A DNA stretch of 59,846 bases from Thermoplasmatota archaeon (GTDB taxonomy: Archaea > Thermoplasmatota > Thermoplasmata > Thermoplasmatales > Thermoplasmataceae). Location: positions 1 to 59,846 of the forward strand of contig JAMDCA010000014.1 of the NCBI GenBank assembly GCA_023489435.1, written 5' to 3'. The translations under genes and the position numbers were made by a program. The notes beneath the pieces are model-generated. The model was given only the letters and a program-made list of their open reading frames with translations, did not search any database and was not told the origin of the DNA. Below are positions 17,340 to 26,061 of this stretch, piece after piece. Within the stretch, counting starts at the first letter, position 1. Every line of letters begins with the position of its first letter.

Positions 17340-18521
17340 TTATTCACCGTTCCTGTGTATCCAAATTACATCTAGGCTCTCGACCGTCAGAGGTTCACCG
17401 TAAATTTCAGACAAACTTGGCTTTGTTCTGCCTTCATCGCCATGTATGAGTTCCTTGATATAGGTCCCGGCTTCAGCCCGCACCTTTAACACGGCGATAT
17501 GGCCAATGGTGTCTTCCACAGTGACATCCTGCAACGTCTTATCCCTGATGAGATCAGATCTTCTGGTAGATACCCTTAATGGTGTCCTTTGATAAATATG
17601 TTTTCCAGTTAATTTTCTCGCAGCATCCACCATTCTTTCCCGTTCTATGTCTGCAGGAGCCCTTACCCTTACGAGATAGGTCTTATCATTTGCAGAACCC
17701 TTGAGTTTTGCTACCTCTTCTTTCAAGGAGAACCTCAGTTTGGAAATCTCAACTCCTTCACCTGAGCTGTTGACCCTCTGTTCCAGCTCTTCCAAAGGGA
17801 AGGTGCGAATCCTGGGCTCTGATACTTCCATAATGAACTCTCTTCCATTGCCCAGCATCTGGACATCCACGTCTTCTCTCCCTGCACCATGGAGAAAATA
17901 GTTCCTTCCCTGAACCATTGGCATTAGGATGTCACCGATCAAAGTCTCTATGGAAGTGTTCATGTCAGTTCTATGAATCCATCTTGTCTGGGGGATGTCC
18001 CTCCTCATTTTCCTGTACAGGCCATAGACAAAGATGCTTCTTGTCTTTAGCTGAAATGAATCATAATTGAGGTCCACAATTACATTGAGATCAGGCTCTG
18101 AAAACTCTGCTTCTTTGCCTGTTCCTGCCCATATAGCCTTGCCAAACTCGCGGTTGAATTCCCTCTTAATGGATTCACCCTGATCACTGCCAAGATCCTT
18201 TTGAAGCAACTCTTCCATTTCCATGGTTTCTTTCGGGAATCTCGATCCCACAAGGTATGTTTTAAATTCGATGCCCCGTGACTGATCAGTAAATTCCTGA
18301 AAATAAGCGTCCAACCTCTGGAATACGCCCTGGCATATCTGACACTGTTCTTCTTCCACTACGGCAATATGCACCAGCTTCGACCGGTTTTCGATTTGCT
18401 GTAAAAAATTGTGACCCCGCTCAGGGTTTGCAAGTCCCGTGCCTACATTGGCGAATGCACGGCCTATGCAGCGTTCACACACTTTGGAGGCGTGTGATGC
18501 CTGAGGGGTTTCGACGTTCAT
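17340..18521 (-). CDS. pus10: tRNA pseudouridine(54/55) synthase Pus10
   Basis: It makes pseudouridine at positions 54 and 55 in the T-loop of archaeal tRNAs. The N-terminal zinc site is visible as CERCIGRAFA (residues 15-24) and CQIC near residue 60, followed by a THUMP-like region. The catalytic domain has the HGAGREDVDVQMLGNGREFIMEV signature with the active-site Asp, and ends with ETGTYIKELIHGD-type sequence (here AGTYIKELIHGDEGRTKPSL). Length of 393 residues is slightly short for the family. Its ATG overlaps the rpoP stop by one base (TAATG). Confidence 0.93.
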   Translation of the reverse strand: MNVETPQASHASKVCERCIGRAFANVGTGLANPERGHNFLQQIENRSKLVHIAVVEEEQCQICQGVFQRLDAYFQEFTDQSRGIEFKTYLVGSRFPKETMEMEELLQKDLGSDQGESIKREFNREFGKAIWAGTGKEAEFSEPDLNVIVDLNYDSFQLKTRSIFVYGLYRKMRRDIPQTRWIHRTDMNTSIETLIGDILMPMVQGRNYFLHGAGREDVDVQMLGNGREFIMEVSEPRIRTFPLEELEQRVNSSGEGVEISKLRFSLKEEVAKLKGSANDKTYLVRVRAPADIERERMVDAARKLTGKHIYQRTPLRVSTRRSDLIRDKTLQDVTVEDTIGHIAVLKVRAEAGTYIKELIHGDEGRTKPSLSEIYGEPLTVESLDVIWIHRNGE

Positions 18522-18652
18522 TATCTTGCGAGAATTACTTTTTCAATTCCGGGTCTTTCCTTGATGAATACCCTGGAACCGCATTCACATTCAATTTCTG
18601 CTGTTCCAAAGGATTTTTCAAGAGGCCTTCCGCATCTGATGCATTTATACAT
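18521..18652 (-). CDS. rpoP: DNA-directed RNA polymerase subunit P (Rpo12/Rpb12)
   Basis: A 43-residue zinc-ribbon subunit of archaeal RNA polymerase, read directly from the sequence. It begins [15 protein letters not shown] and ends [13 protein letters not shown]. The zinc ligands are Cys4-x2-Cys7 and Cys22-x-Cys24 (IECECGSRV). It overlaps the end of rpl37ae by 8 bases and the start of pus10 by 1 base, so it is embedded in the superoperon, and rpl37ae-rpoP is the usual archaeal order. Confidence 0.93.
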   Translation of the reverse strand: MYKCIRCGRPLEKSFGTAEIECECGSRVFIKERPGIEKVILAR

Positions 18653-18905
18653 TTTGCGTTTCCTCTGCCTGCACCACTACCTTGGCAAGCTCGGGGGTAT
18701 ATGACCCGCCCGCGAACTTGTGCTGGCAGTGCCTGCATTCCCAAATTCCCGCGGCAACTCTCTTGACTTTCTTCTTCTTGCAAGAAGGGCAGGTATAGTA
18801 TGCAATCTTCTGTTTGTAAATTTCATTCCATGCCTTCCTGACAGTAACTCCGTACCTTGGTCCGAACCTGCCAGCGGCGCCTACCTTAACTGTTCTCTTG
18901 GACAT
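18645..18905 (-). CDS. rpl37ae: 50S ribosomal protein L37Ae (eL43)
   Basis: A zinc-binding large-subunit ribosomal protein. [24 protein letters not shown] matches the family N-terminus, followed by the four-cysteine zinc ribbon CPSC...CRHC and the closing AGGSYTP segment. The ATG at 18905 gives the standard N-terminus; an in-frame GTG at 18914 overlapping the rrp42 stop (GTGA) would add three residues and cannot be excluded. It follows rrp42, the usual archaeal order. Confidence 0.95.
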   Translation of the reverse strand: MSKRTVKVGAAGRFGPRYGVTVRKAWNEIYKQKIAYYTCPSCKKKKVKRVAAGIWECRHCQHKFAGGSYTPELAKVVVQAEETQNV

Positions 18906-18910
18906 ATTGA

Positions 18911-19693
18911 TCACTGAAGATATTTTTCGCGGATTAGTTTTCCTGTATCGCTTGATATCTTTATAGCTTTTCGGATTTCATCAAGAGTGAAAGAACCTGC
19001 GTCTCCTTTCTGCATTGCCCTGAGGTGGCCGTCCTCGCTAATGGTGACTGTGACCCTGGCGGATGAAAGCTGTTCCTCCTCTACGGATGGGTCAACTACG
19101 ATCTCATCACCGATCTTGACCATGGTTACAGAGACTGGAAGGTTTCTGATTGGTAGAGTGAAGTCCTTTCCGCCTTCTTTCGATCCGGGGACAATTGCCG
19201 ACTTAAGTGCAGAGAGCACGCCCATAGTGCATGCATCAATGAGGTTGCCATCATAATCTATGACATTGATATCCACGAAAACGATGTATACCTTCTTTGC
19301 CGGCTCAATAACCAGCTTCTCAAGGTCAATCATCTTGCTTTCCCTGATCCCCCTGTCAACTACTCTTGCAATCTCGATTGAATTTTCGTTTGGGGGACCG
19401 GATTCAAAAGTGGGAAAAGCCATTGGGAGCAGTTCCACGTTTGTGGTAAGGACACCCTGGTTTGGCGTGTCTGGGAAAGGCTCTCCGGACTCAATCTTAA
19501 CGCCAGCAACTATTTTTGTCCTGCCAAGCTTTACAAATGCAGACCCGGCTGCCCTTGGGACAAAATTCGTCTGGATTGATATTTCCCTGAACTCATCAAG
19601 GCCCCTTCCATCGCCCCTCTTTCCTTCCTTTAGCTTCTTTATTATGTAATCTCTCTTTATCTCAGACAGTACTCCTGCTTCGTCTCTCGGCAT
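18911..19693 (-). CDS. rrp42: Exosome complex protein Rrp42
   Basis: The non-catalytic RNase PH-like subunit of the archaeal exosome, alternating with Rrp41 in the hexameric ring. It has the family opening [68 protein letters not shown], and [24 protein letters not shown]. It lacks the catalytic pattern found in Rrp41, as expected. 260 residues; starts one base within the rrp41 stop region. Confidence 0.95.
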   Translation of the reverse strand: MPRDEAGVLSEIKRDYIIKKLKEGKRGDGRGLDEFREISIQTNFVPRAAGSAFVKLGRTKIVAGVKIESGEPFPDTPNQGVLTTNVELLPMAFPTFESGPPNENSIEIARVVDRGIRESKMIDLEKLVIEPAKKVYIVFVDINVIDYDGNLIDACTMGVLSALKSAIVPGSKEGGKDFTLPIRNLPVSVTMVKIGDEIVVDPSVEEEQLSSARVTVTISEDGHLRAMQKGDAGSFTLDEIRKAIKISSDTGKLIREKYLQ

Positions 19694-20436
19694 TACTCAC
19701 CACCCCTTTCAAGTGCAAGTGAAATAAATTTACCGGCAAGTGCCTGCCTCTGTATTTCGTTGATTCTCTTGATCGCGTCAAGTATCATCTCTGTAGCCTT
19801 GTCGAATTCTTCCACGGAAAGATCTCCATCCATCTGCATTAGTACTACCTTGCCTGACTTGGAAAGTATTCCCATGGGGAGATCTGCCTGTCCAAAGTTA
19901 TCTTCTTCCTTGCCCAGGTCCAGGACTATCTGACCATCAATTTTCCCTGCGGTGCATCCCACAACAAGGTCCCTCATGGGGATTCCAGCTGATGCAAGTG
20001 CAACTGAAGCTGCCGTAAGGCCTGCAATTCTCGTTCCCGCATCGGCCTGGAGTACCTCAATGAACACATCAATCTGAGCCCTGGGAAACTGTTCAACCAT
20101 CACTGCGTTGGACAGTGCTTCTGAAATGACCTTCGAAATCTCCACCGATCTTCTGTCCGGTCCCGGCCTCTTTCTCTCATCAACTGAGAAAGCTGCCATG
20201 TTGTACCTTGCCTTGATTATGGCTTTCTCAATGTCCTGCGTGTGCTTTGGGTATGCTTCCCTTGGACCGTAAACTGCGACCATAATCTTGTTGCCGCCCC
20301 ATTCAATGTAAGCTGATCCGTCTGCCCTGTCCAGCACGTCTGTTTCTATCTTTATGGGCCTGAGTTCTGTTGGCGACCTGCCGTCTACTCTCAGCCCGTT
20401 TTCGTCAATTAACTTAATATCACTAGCTGTTCCCAA
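19693..20436 (-). CDS. rrp41: Exosome complex exonuclease Rrp41
   Basis: The catalytic phosphorolytic subunit of the exosome (3'-5' RNA degradation and tailing). RNase PH fold: GLRVDGRSPTELRPIKIETDVLDRADGSAYIEWGGNKIMVAVYGP, the RPGPDRRSVEIS phosphate/RNA-binding region, LQADAGTRIAGLTAASVALASAGIPMRDLV, and an acidic active-site stretch GKEEDNFGQADLPMGIL. 247 residues, standard. It is separated from rrp4 by two bases and overlaps rrp42 by one, so all three are co-expressed. Confidence 0.96.
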   Translation of the reverse strand: MGTASDIKLIDENGLRVDGRSPTELRPIKIETDVLDRADGSAYIEWGGNKIMVAVYGPREAYPKHTQDIEKAIIKARYNMAAFSVDERKRPGPDRRSVEISKVISEALSNAVMVEQFPRAQIDVFIEVLQADAGTRIAGLTAASVALASAGIPMRDLVVGCTAGKIDGQIVLDLGKEEDNFGQADLPMGILSKSGKVVLMQMDGDLSVEEFDKATEMILDAIKRINEIQRQALAGKFISLALERGGE

Positions 20437-20438
20437 TT

Positions 20439-21110
20439 TTATTCACCTTTCAATTCCTTAAGATAACTCTGTATCCTGTCTGTCAGCCCTGTGGTATGGG
20501 CTTCATTCTCCACCATCTTAACTGCCTTTATGGCAATCATCACATTTTCCGGGGTGCCGTCTATCCATATGAGCCCATTCTGCCCAACTACAATTCTGGT
20601 CTCTGTGGCGTCCTTGATCATATTGACCATTGAACCACCCTTTCCAATGATTCTTGGGACCTTAGGGGCAGGCACAGATGTAATGTGCCCTCCCTCCAGT
20701 TTCCTGAGCCCTACATCCTTCAGCGTGATCCAGCTTTCCTTGATCTCGTTGAGGGACATCACCTTTGCGTACACGTAATCTCCCGGGCCAAGGTATTTCT
20801 TTAGGTCCCCTGACTGTGTCCTCCACGGACTATCATTCATGTGGAGCAATGTGCTGTAGGGAGAGTTGATGTCAACTATCCACATAGAAGGGCCCACTTC
20901 GATGACCTTCCCAATTACCTTGTCTCCCCTTCTTGGGTAATATGGCCCTGAAAACGGGACCACATCTAGGAACTGGTCGCTTACCTGTACTATGCCGAAA
21001 TATGATGAACAGAACTCGTTTTCACCGCATTTGTATGTTCCGTTCCTGGGTTTGCCCTGGCTGGTGTCCAAGAGGTCTCCCGGCATAACTATCTGTTTTG
21101 TTTCTGCCAT
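20439..21110 (-). CDS. rrp4: Exosome RNA-binding cap protein Rrp4
   Basis: It caps the exosome ring and binds substrate RNA. An N-terminal domain is followed by an S1 domain (GDKVIGKVIEVGPSMWIVDINSPYSTLLHMNDS) and a KH domain with the GKGGSMVN loop (VPRIIGKGGSMVNMIKDATETRIVVGQNGLIWIDG). 223 residues. The start is supported by AGGTGA upstream, and a TATA-like AATTTATG near 21140 suggests an additional promoter here, inside the superoperon. Confidence 0.95.
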   Translation of the reverse strand: MAETKQIVMPGDLLDTSQGKPRNGTYKCGENEFCSSYFGIVQVSDQFLDVVPFSGPYYPRRGDKVIGKVIEVGPSMWIVDINSPYSTLLHMNDSPWRTQSGDLKKYLGPGDYVYAKVMSLNEIKESWITLKDVGLRKLEGGHITSVPAPKVPRIIGKGGSMVNMIKDATETRIVVGQNGLIWIDGTPENVMIAIKAVKMVENEAHTTGLTDRIQSYLKELKGE

Positions 21111-21397
21111 GTCTTCACCTTTGAAATCTCAAGCATAAATTCCCCTGTCGCTATTTGAACAGTGCTTCAAAGTTCGGAGCTATACAAGATTTCTCCGGTA
21201 ACCACTTTCCTCTTGCTGTTTGAGGAATCCGGCTTGATTTACTTTCTCTTCTCGCCATTCCATATTTAAGCAATATTTAGTCTTTCCGTATCCCATGAGG
21301 TGCCCTTGGGAAGATATAATAAAACATGCAATGCAAATTTGATTTCACAAGATAAGGGGGCAAAGAAGAAATCTATATATTGAAAACTGAGAAGCTT

Positions 21398-22099
21398 TCA
21401 CTTCCCCTTCACAACTTTGATTTCAATGTTATCCTGTCCTCTCCTGCTCAATGCCCCCATAATTTCACTTGCCATTCCGGCAGGAACCTCGAGTAGCCCA
21501 ATCCATGCACCGTCCTTGGACCATTCTTCCTTCGTGAGGTAGCCTTCCCTTACAATTTCACCATAGACCTTGCCATAAGCATCCCCTGTAAGTTTCACAG
21601 CAAGTTTTGCCTTCTCCATTCTTATTGGAAGGAGCGGTTTGATTGCCTTGAGCACAATCTGGACCTGCTCGCTTACACTTTTGAACGGATCAATATGGAT
21701 CTTTGTTTCATCGATTGCCTGAGATATCCTTGCCGGCGGATGGGGGGTGTTGGTCTGGGGATTGATAGATTCCCTCGCAATTGTGTCGATCACCTGCTTC
21801 CTCTTGCGTTCAGTCATCTGGTGGCGCTGTTCTGTGGTGAGCTGTATTTGACCCTTTCTTACAATTTCAACAATGATTTCAGAAGTATCTGTGGTCTTGA
21901 ATACTTCCTTGAGAGAGTCTTCTCCCGCCTTCTCTCCCTTCCTTGCGTCCTTATAGATTTCGTCAAGGGCCACATCGTTGACCAGATCAACAGTTCCCTT
22001 TTCCTTGATGCGGTCTGCTGCCTCCGGATCAAGAAAAATCTCGAACTTGTGGCCATGGGATTCCAGCCTGGCAACTATGGCGTCTTCAACTTGGACCAT
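21398..22099 (-). CDS. sbds: Ribosome maturation factor SBDS (Sdo1 homologue)
   Basis: The archaeal Shwachman-Bodian-Diamond protein family member, which helps release anti-association factor aIF6 from the 50S subunit. Three domains are visible: the N-terminal FYSH domain (VEDAIVARLESHGHKFEIFLDPEAADRIKEKG), a helical middle containing TEQRHQMTERKRKQVIDTIARESINPQTNTPHPPARI, and a ferredoxin-like C-terminal domain (LPIRMEKAKLAVKLTGDAYGKVYGEI). 233 residues. A 287-base gap separates it from rrp4; no gene is visible there, only AT-rich promoter-like sequence. Confidence 0.95.
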   Translation of the reverse strand: MVQVEDAIVARLESHGHKFEIFLDPEAADRIKEKGTVDLVNDVALDEIYKDARKGEKAGEDSLKEVFKTTDTSEIIVEIVRKGQIQLTTEQRHQMTERKRKQVIDTIARESINPQTNTPHPPARISQAIDETKIHIDPFKSVSEQVQIVLKAIKPLLPIRMEKAKLAVKLTGDAYGKVYGEIVREGYLTKEEWSKDGAWIGLLEVPAGMASEIMGALSRRGQDNIEIKVVKGK

Positions 22100-22156
22100 A
22101 TAACAGAAATGAACACTATTGATAAAAAAATATTGGATTCGCTAATTCAGCGAAAT

Positions 22157-22861
22157 TTACTGCATCAGCTTTTCAGTTTCTTCTTTTGTGAGAACTTTAA
22201 ATTTGTTTCCTTCAACAATTGAGGCAACTTCAGGTACCCTGAATTCCGAGGGATCTTCATAAGCTTTCCTCAGTGCCTTAATTCCAAGGGATATTGCATC
22301 TTTTTCTGAAAGGTCTTCCTTGTATTCCTTTTCAAGGGACTCGAGAACCTGGTTCCTGAACTCCCCGATCACCACTGCCTTGTATTCATTTATAGTCCCG
22401 GCGGGATCGCAATCAAAGAGCCTCGGCCCAATGCTGTCTGAACCTGCGAATATCATGGCAACACCATATGGCCTGACACCGCCATACTGGGTATACTGCT
22501 GCATCTGGTCTGCCACTTTCTTAACAAGGTTTTCTATGTTCACAAGTGAACCATAGGTAATCTTTTCCTGCTGAACAGAAACTCTCGCAAGATCGATAAG
22601 GATTCTGGCATCTGCCACAAGGCCTGATGTTACTGTAGCAACATAGTCATCGATGAGCTGGATCTTTTCCATTGAATTCTGCTCTACAAGCCTGCTTCTT
22701 ACCTTCTTGTCAGAAATGAGTACTACGCCATTTTTGAATCGTATGCCGAGGGCTGTTGATCCTTTCTTTATAGCCTCTCTCGCATATTCTACCTGAAAGA
22801 GCCTTCCGTCTGGAGAAAAAACGGTTATAGCCCTATCGTAAGCCATTTGGCCCTGCTGCAT
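22157..22861 (-). CDS. psmA: Proteasome subunit alpha
   Basis: The outer-ring subunit of the 20S proteasome. The N-terminal gate region [43 protein letters not shown] is near identical to the family pattern, and there is no catalytic threonine. Two ATGs are possible: [10 protein letters not shown] at 22861, supported by AAGGTGA upstream, or five codons later. TTTATAATT near 22897 is a good TATA box. It heads the leftward superoperon. Confidence 0.96.
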   Translation of the reverse strand: MQQGQMAYDRAITVFSPDGRLFQVEYAREAIKKGSTALGIRFKNGVVLISDKKVRSRLVEQNSMEKIQLIDDYVATVTSGLVADARILIDLARVSVQQEKITYGSLVNIENLVKKVADQMQQYTQYGGVRPYGVAMIFAGSDSIGPRLFDCDPAGTINEYKAVVIGEFRNQVLESLEKEYKEDLSEKDAISLGIKALRKAYEDPSEFRVPEVASIVEGNKFKVLTKEETEKLMQ

Positions 22862-23020
22862 CTAATTCACCTTGGCTTCCATAAGCTACACCAATTATAA
22901 AGGTTTTCTCAATTTTGAATTTGGTCAATATTTCTGTGGAGTGGCATTTAGAGCCATCAGCACTTAAGGATTTCCAAGACTTAATATCATCCTCCGGAAT
23001 GATAGATGTGTCAGATAAGT

Positions 23021-24427
23021 TCAGGAGATGGCATTTGGCCTTTTCCCGGCCTCCTGTACAATGAGATTATAGTAATCCCTGAAAAGGAGCGGTAAGAACG
23101 AGACGGCACCAAGGATGATGCTTATGAGAATAAATGCACCACGCAATGTAAGCAGTTGAATAAGGGCTCCCCCTATTGCCCCTGAGACAAATATTATGCT
23201 AACCCCAAAGGTGCTCAATGTGCCGGAGACTCTCCCCCTCAATTCCTGGTCAACAATCCCTATCATTACAGTGTTTATAACCACGTTCAACACACCTACG
23301 AGAATTCCTATACCGAGAAACGCAGCGTAATCGAGGTAAATAGAGTCAATGTTTCCTATTGCAAAGAGAAGAAGCGCGGTTGGGAAGATAGTGCCAATGG
23401 AATAGCGCCCAACCCTTCCCCTGGCCTTTGAGCCCAGCAAAGAACCGGCAATAATTCCAATAGTTACACTTAGAGCCATAGTAGTGTAATATATTGCGGG
23501 TAGCCTGAAATGCACTTCAACTAGATATACAAGAAAAATACCTACGGTTCCGATTGTTAGGTTGATAGCCATGATAATTATAACCAGCGCCTTCAACCTT
23601 GAGTCGCCAAAAATAAACTTCAAACCTTCTCTTACAGAAGATTTAATGTCCTTCTCCCGTGCGACATTTTCAGTCTTTTCACCCTTCAATAGAATAAGGG
23701 GTGCGATGGAAACGCCGAATATGAGTGCAAAGCCGTAAATTGCAAATTGGAGGCCAAGCAGTATGAGCAAACCCGATATTGCATAACCAGCTGCCTCAGC
23801 AACAGCAGTAACGCTTTGCAGCAGCGATACTCCTGACTGGTATTGCGGCACTTCCAGGAACTGCTTTGTCCAGCTCGACCTGATGGAATTGAGAACATCC
23901 GTAGACATGCCGACTACAAATGCCACAAAATAAATAGAAAGAACCTCCAGTACAAGGCTGCTGTATAATATGGCTATGAACAGAGCAAAGATCGAAAAAG
24001 TCCTGAAGATAGAAATTGAGATTGCAAATGTCCTTTTGCTGAAAAGTCTGTCAACAATGGCGCCAAATACGAAACTGAGCACAAGTGGAAGTGCAGACAT
24101 GCCGTCTGCAAAACCGGCAAGAACAGGAGACTTGGTCAATAAGAGCGCGATCCAGAGTATTGCGAGTTGGAATCCTGAAGTTCCGGCCCTTGAAATAGCG
24201 CTGTTATAAACGACAAGCCTGTAATTTCTGGAGAAATGGCTCTTAGCGGTTTTAAGTGCTTCGGCTGCCAGCTCATTCACCTCCAAATGGCTTTCTTGAG
24301 TTAAAACTGGAATATAGTGAGACAAATTTTCCTGAGGAAGGAACTTCTTGCCCTTCCAGTATTCTGATAATAGAAACTGAATATGGCCGGATTGAATGCA
24401 GAAGGCTTTTGACGGGGCTTGGGCCAA
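23021..24427 (-). CDS. MFS family transporter
   Basis: A major facilitator with about 12 predicted hydrophobic segments, probably an exporter of drugs or metabolites. A family-type loop GFADGMSALPLVLSFVFGAIVDRLFSKR follows the second segment. The first membrane helix starts only around residue 75, leaving a long soluble N-terminus; starting instead at the GTG at 24280 would give ~419 residues, a more usual size. However, the TTG at 24427 lies 25 bases from the left half of the palindrome at 24448-24468, which fits a leaderless start. It is divergent from an HTH regulator, which probably controls it. Substrate unknown. Confidence 0.75.
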   Translation of the reverse strand: MAQAPSKAFCIQSGHIQFLLSEYWKGKKFLPQENLSHYIPVLTQESHLEVNELAAEALKTAKSHFSRNYRLVVYNSAISRAGTSGFQLAILWIALLLTKSPVLAGFADGMSALPLVLSFVFGAIVDRLFSKRTFAISISIFRTFSIFALFIAILYSSLVLEVLSIYFVAFVVGMSTDVLNSIRSSWTKQFLEVPQYQSGVSLLQSVTAVAEAAGYAISGLLILLGLQFAIYGFALIFGVSIAPLILLKGEKTENVAREKDIKSSVREGLKFIFGDSRLKALVIIIMAINLTIGTVGIFLVYLVEVHFRLPAIYYTTMALSVTIGIIAGSLLGSKARGRVGRYSIGTIFPTALLLFAIGNIDSIYLDYAAFLGIGILVGVLNVVINTVMIGIVDQELRGRVSGTLSTFGVSIIFVSGAIGGALIQLLTLRGAFILISIILGAVSFLPLLFRDYYNLIVQEAGKRPNAIS

Positions 24428-24447
24428 ACATATAATTAGTATTCATT

Positions 24448-24468
24448 CGTATAAATTTCATTTATACG
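24448..24468. promoter_or_regulatory. 21-base palindrome with facing TATA-like half sites
   Basis: CGTATAAAT (24448-24456), a 3-base spacer TTC, and ATTTATACG (24460-24468) form a perfect inverted repeat between the divergent transporter and HTH regulator. Each half read outward contains TTTATA, so the palindrome may be both promoters and operator. The left half is centred 25 bases before the transporter TTG; the right half is 38 bases before the regulator ATG. Confidence 0.65.
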
Positions 24469-24501
24469 TAAAAACTAAATTACTATATTAACTTCACTGT
24501 C

Positions 24502-25110
24502 ATGGAGCAGGACGATAAGTTTGAGGTTCTGGTTAATTCCTACCGCAACCCTACAAAATTCAGCATCATAGTGATCCTGGCTGAACAGGGGAAAATGACT
24601 GTTACCCAGATGTCGGAATATATCAGCGTGAGCCGATCAAACCTGTACCATTTTGTTTCACAACTTCTTGAGGACGGCATACTCAATGAACCTGAAGTAA
24701 TTCCAAAAAAGAACTACGTCGAGAAATTCTACTCCCTTAACGAGAAACTATTCAAGGCGTCAGAATATGAACGGTGGGGGGAACTTCTCAAAAGCAAATC
24801 TCTCGAGGAAATCAGAGGTTTGAGCAGTTCCATCCTGCTTGGCTATTCAATGATGCTGAACATGGCAGCCAACAGGTTCGCCCACTCCAGTGATGAGGAA
24901 ACTGCTAAACTGAAGGATTGGCTTACCAGTGAAATGCCATGGTGCACAACATATTCCCTGCTGAGCAGAAAAAGCACTGATTCAATTGCACCTGCAGTTA
25001 AGGCTCTGAATGATACTCTTTCTGCGACTTCTGAAGACACAGAAGACCGGCAGCATTTCAGCAGGCTCCTGGTTGTGTTCCTTCCATTCCTTGGTGGGCA
25101 AAGGAATTGA
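24502..25110 (+). CDS. Winged-helix transcriptional regulator (ArsR/TrmB-like)
   Basis: A 202-residue regulator. Residues about 5-75 form a winged helix (PTKFSIIVILAEQGKMTVTQMSEYISVSRSNLYHFVSQLLEDGILNE, then a wing with EKFYSLNEKLFKA). The C-terminal ~120 residues are helical, have no recognisable ligand domain and probably serve in dimerisation or sensing. It is divergent from the MFS transporter with a perfect palindrome between them, so autoregulation and control of the transporter are likely. A hydrolase follows 30 bases downstream on the same strand. Confidence 0.75.
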   Translation: MEQDDKFEVLVNSYRNPTKFSIIVILAEQGKMTVTQMSEYISVSRSNLYHFVSQLLEDGILNEPEVIPKKNYVEKFYSLNEKLFKASEYERWGELLKSKSLEEIRGLSSSILLGYSMMLNMAANRFAHSSDEETAKLKDWLTSEMPWCTTYSLLSRKSTDSIAPAVKALNDTLSATSEDTEDRQHFSRLLVVFLPFLGGQRN

Positions 25111-25140
25111 TAATTGAACCCTTGATTGGATGCCGGGCAG

Positions 25141-26013
25141 ATGGGACCGACTGATATGCCATTGAAAGAAGCTGACGACAGATACATCATTTTCGACAAC
25201 CACATGCACTTGAACCCTAAGGGCAGGTTTCTTGACGCAGTTGATATGTTCCTTAAGGCAGGGGGAGATACATTCAATCTTGTGAACCTGCCGGACAACA
25301 GCCTCGGAAACGATCTTTACTATGAAACCCTTTATGAAAGAACTGTCTCCATGTCCAGAATAATAAGGGAAGAGAAGGAATTTGACCTTCCTGTAACACT
25401 TGGCCCCTACCCGCTTGATTATTTCAGGATAAAGGAAACGGGAAAAGACCCCATTGAGGAGATGAAGAGGGCAATCGACCTTGCATGCAGATACATTTCT
25501 GAAGGCGAAGCAAATGCGATTGGAGAGATAGGAAGGCCACATTTTCCGGTCCCGGAGGAGATACTGGATGCCAGCAACTCTATCATCCTATATGCCATGG
25601 AAAGGGCTGCTGAACTCCATTGCCCAGTAATCCTCCATACAGATGACCTCAATGAGGAGGGGTACAGGCTCCTTGAGCGGATGGCTGAACATGCAGGGCT
25701 GGATCGGGAAATGGTCGTAAAACACCACGCATTGTCCCAGGATCTGTCCATAGAGACTCAAATTCGGCGTTCCTTGCTCGCATCAAAATCCAATGCCCGT
25801 ATAGCCAGCCTTTCTGGAAAGCCTTTTCTGCTTGAGACAGACTACGTGGATGATCCCGCCCTTGGATGGAAAGTCATCCCTCCTGATTCAGTACCAAGGA
25901 GGGCCATAATGCTGAAATCTGGACCTGGAAACTGGGAAGCAGTTTTCAGCCAGGCTTTCAGGACTATCCCCATAGAGCTTTTTGGAGAGGATAAGTTCAA
26001 AGCATTCCTGTGA
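25141..26013 (+). CDS. TatD-like metal-dependent hydrolase (COG1831)
   Basis: An amidohydrolase-superfamily TIM-barrel enzyme of the archaeal TatD-related group. Metal-binding segments are FDNHMHL near the N-terminus, GEIGRPHFPVPEE, CPVILHTDD, VKHHAL, and the late acidic ETDYVDDP. The natural substrate is not known for this group. The frame opens with a TTG at 25126; the ATG at 25141 is preferred, with a third candidate at 25156 (MPLKEADD). It follows the HTH regulator closely and may be co-transcribed, which would place it in the same response. Confidence 0.75.
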   Translation: MGPTDMPLKEADDRYIIFDNHMHLNPKGRFLDAVDMFLKAGGDTFNLVNLPDNSLGNDLYYETLYERTVSMSRIIREEKEFDLPVTLGPYPLDYFRIKETGKDPIEEMKRAIDLACRYISEGEANAIGEIGRPHFPVPEEILDASNSIILYAMERAAELHCPVILHTDDLNEEGYRLLERMAEHAGLDREMVVKHHALSQDLSIETQIRRSLLASKSNARIASLSGKPFLLETDYVDDPALGWKVIPPDSVPRRAIMLKSGPGNWEAVFSQAFRTIPIELFGEDKFKAFL

Positions 26014-26061
26014 GATGCAATGGAGCAATAATAAAAAATACACAGTAGCTATTTAAAAGCA

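Noticed and set aside
24273-24461. 62-codon ORF overlapping the MFS transporter start
   Set aside because: Its start region lies inside the palindrome and its end at the GTG 24280; could be a leader peptide, but nothing beyond position supports it.
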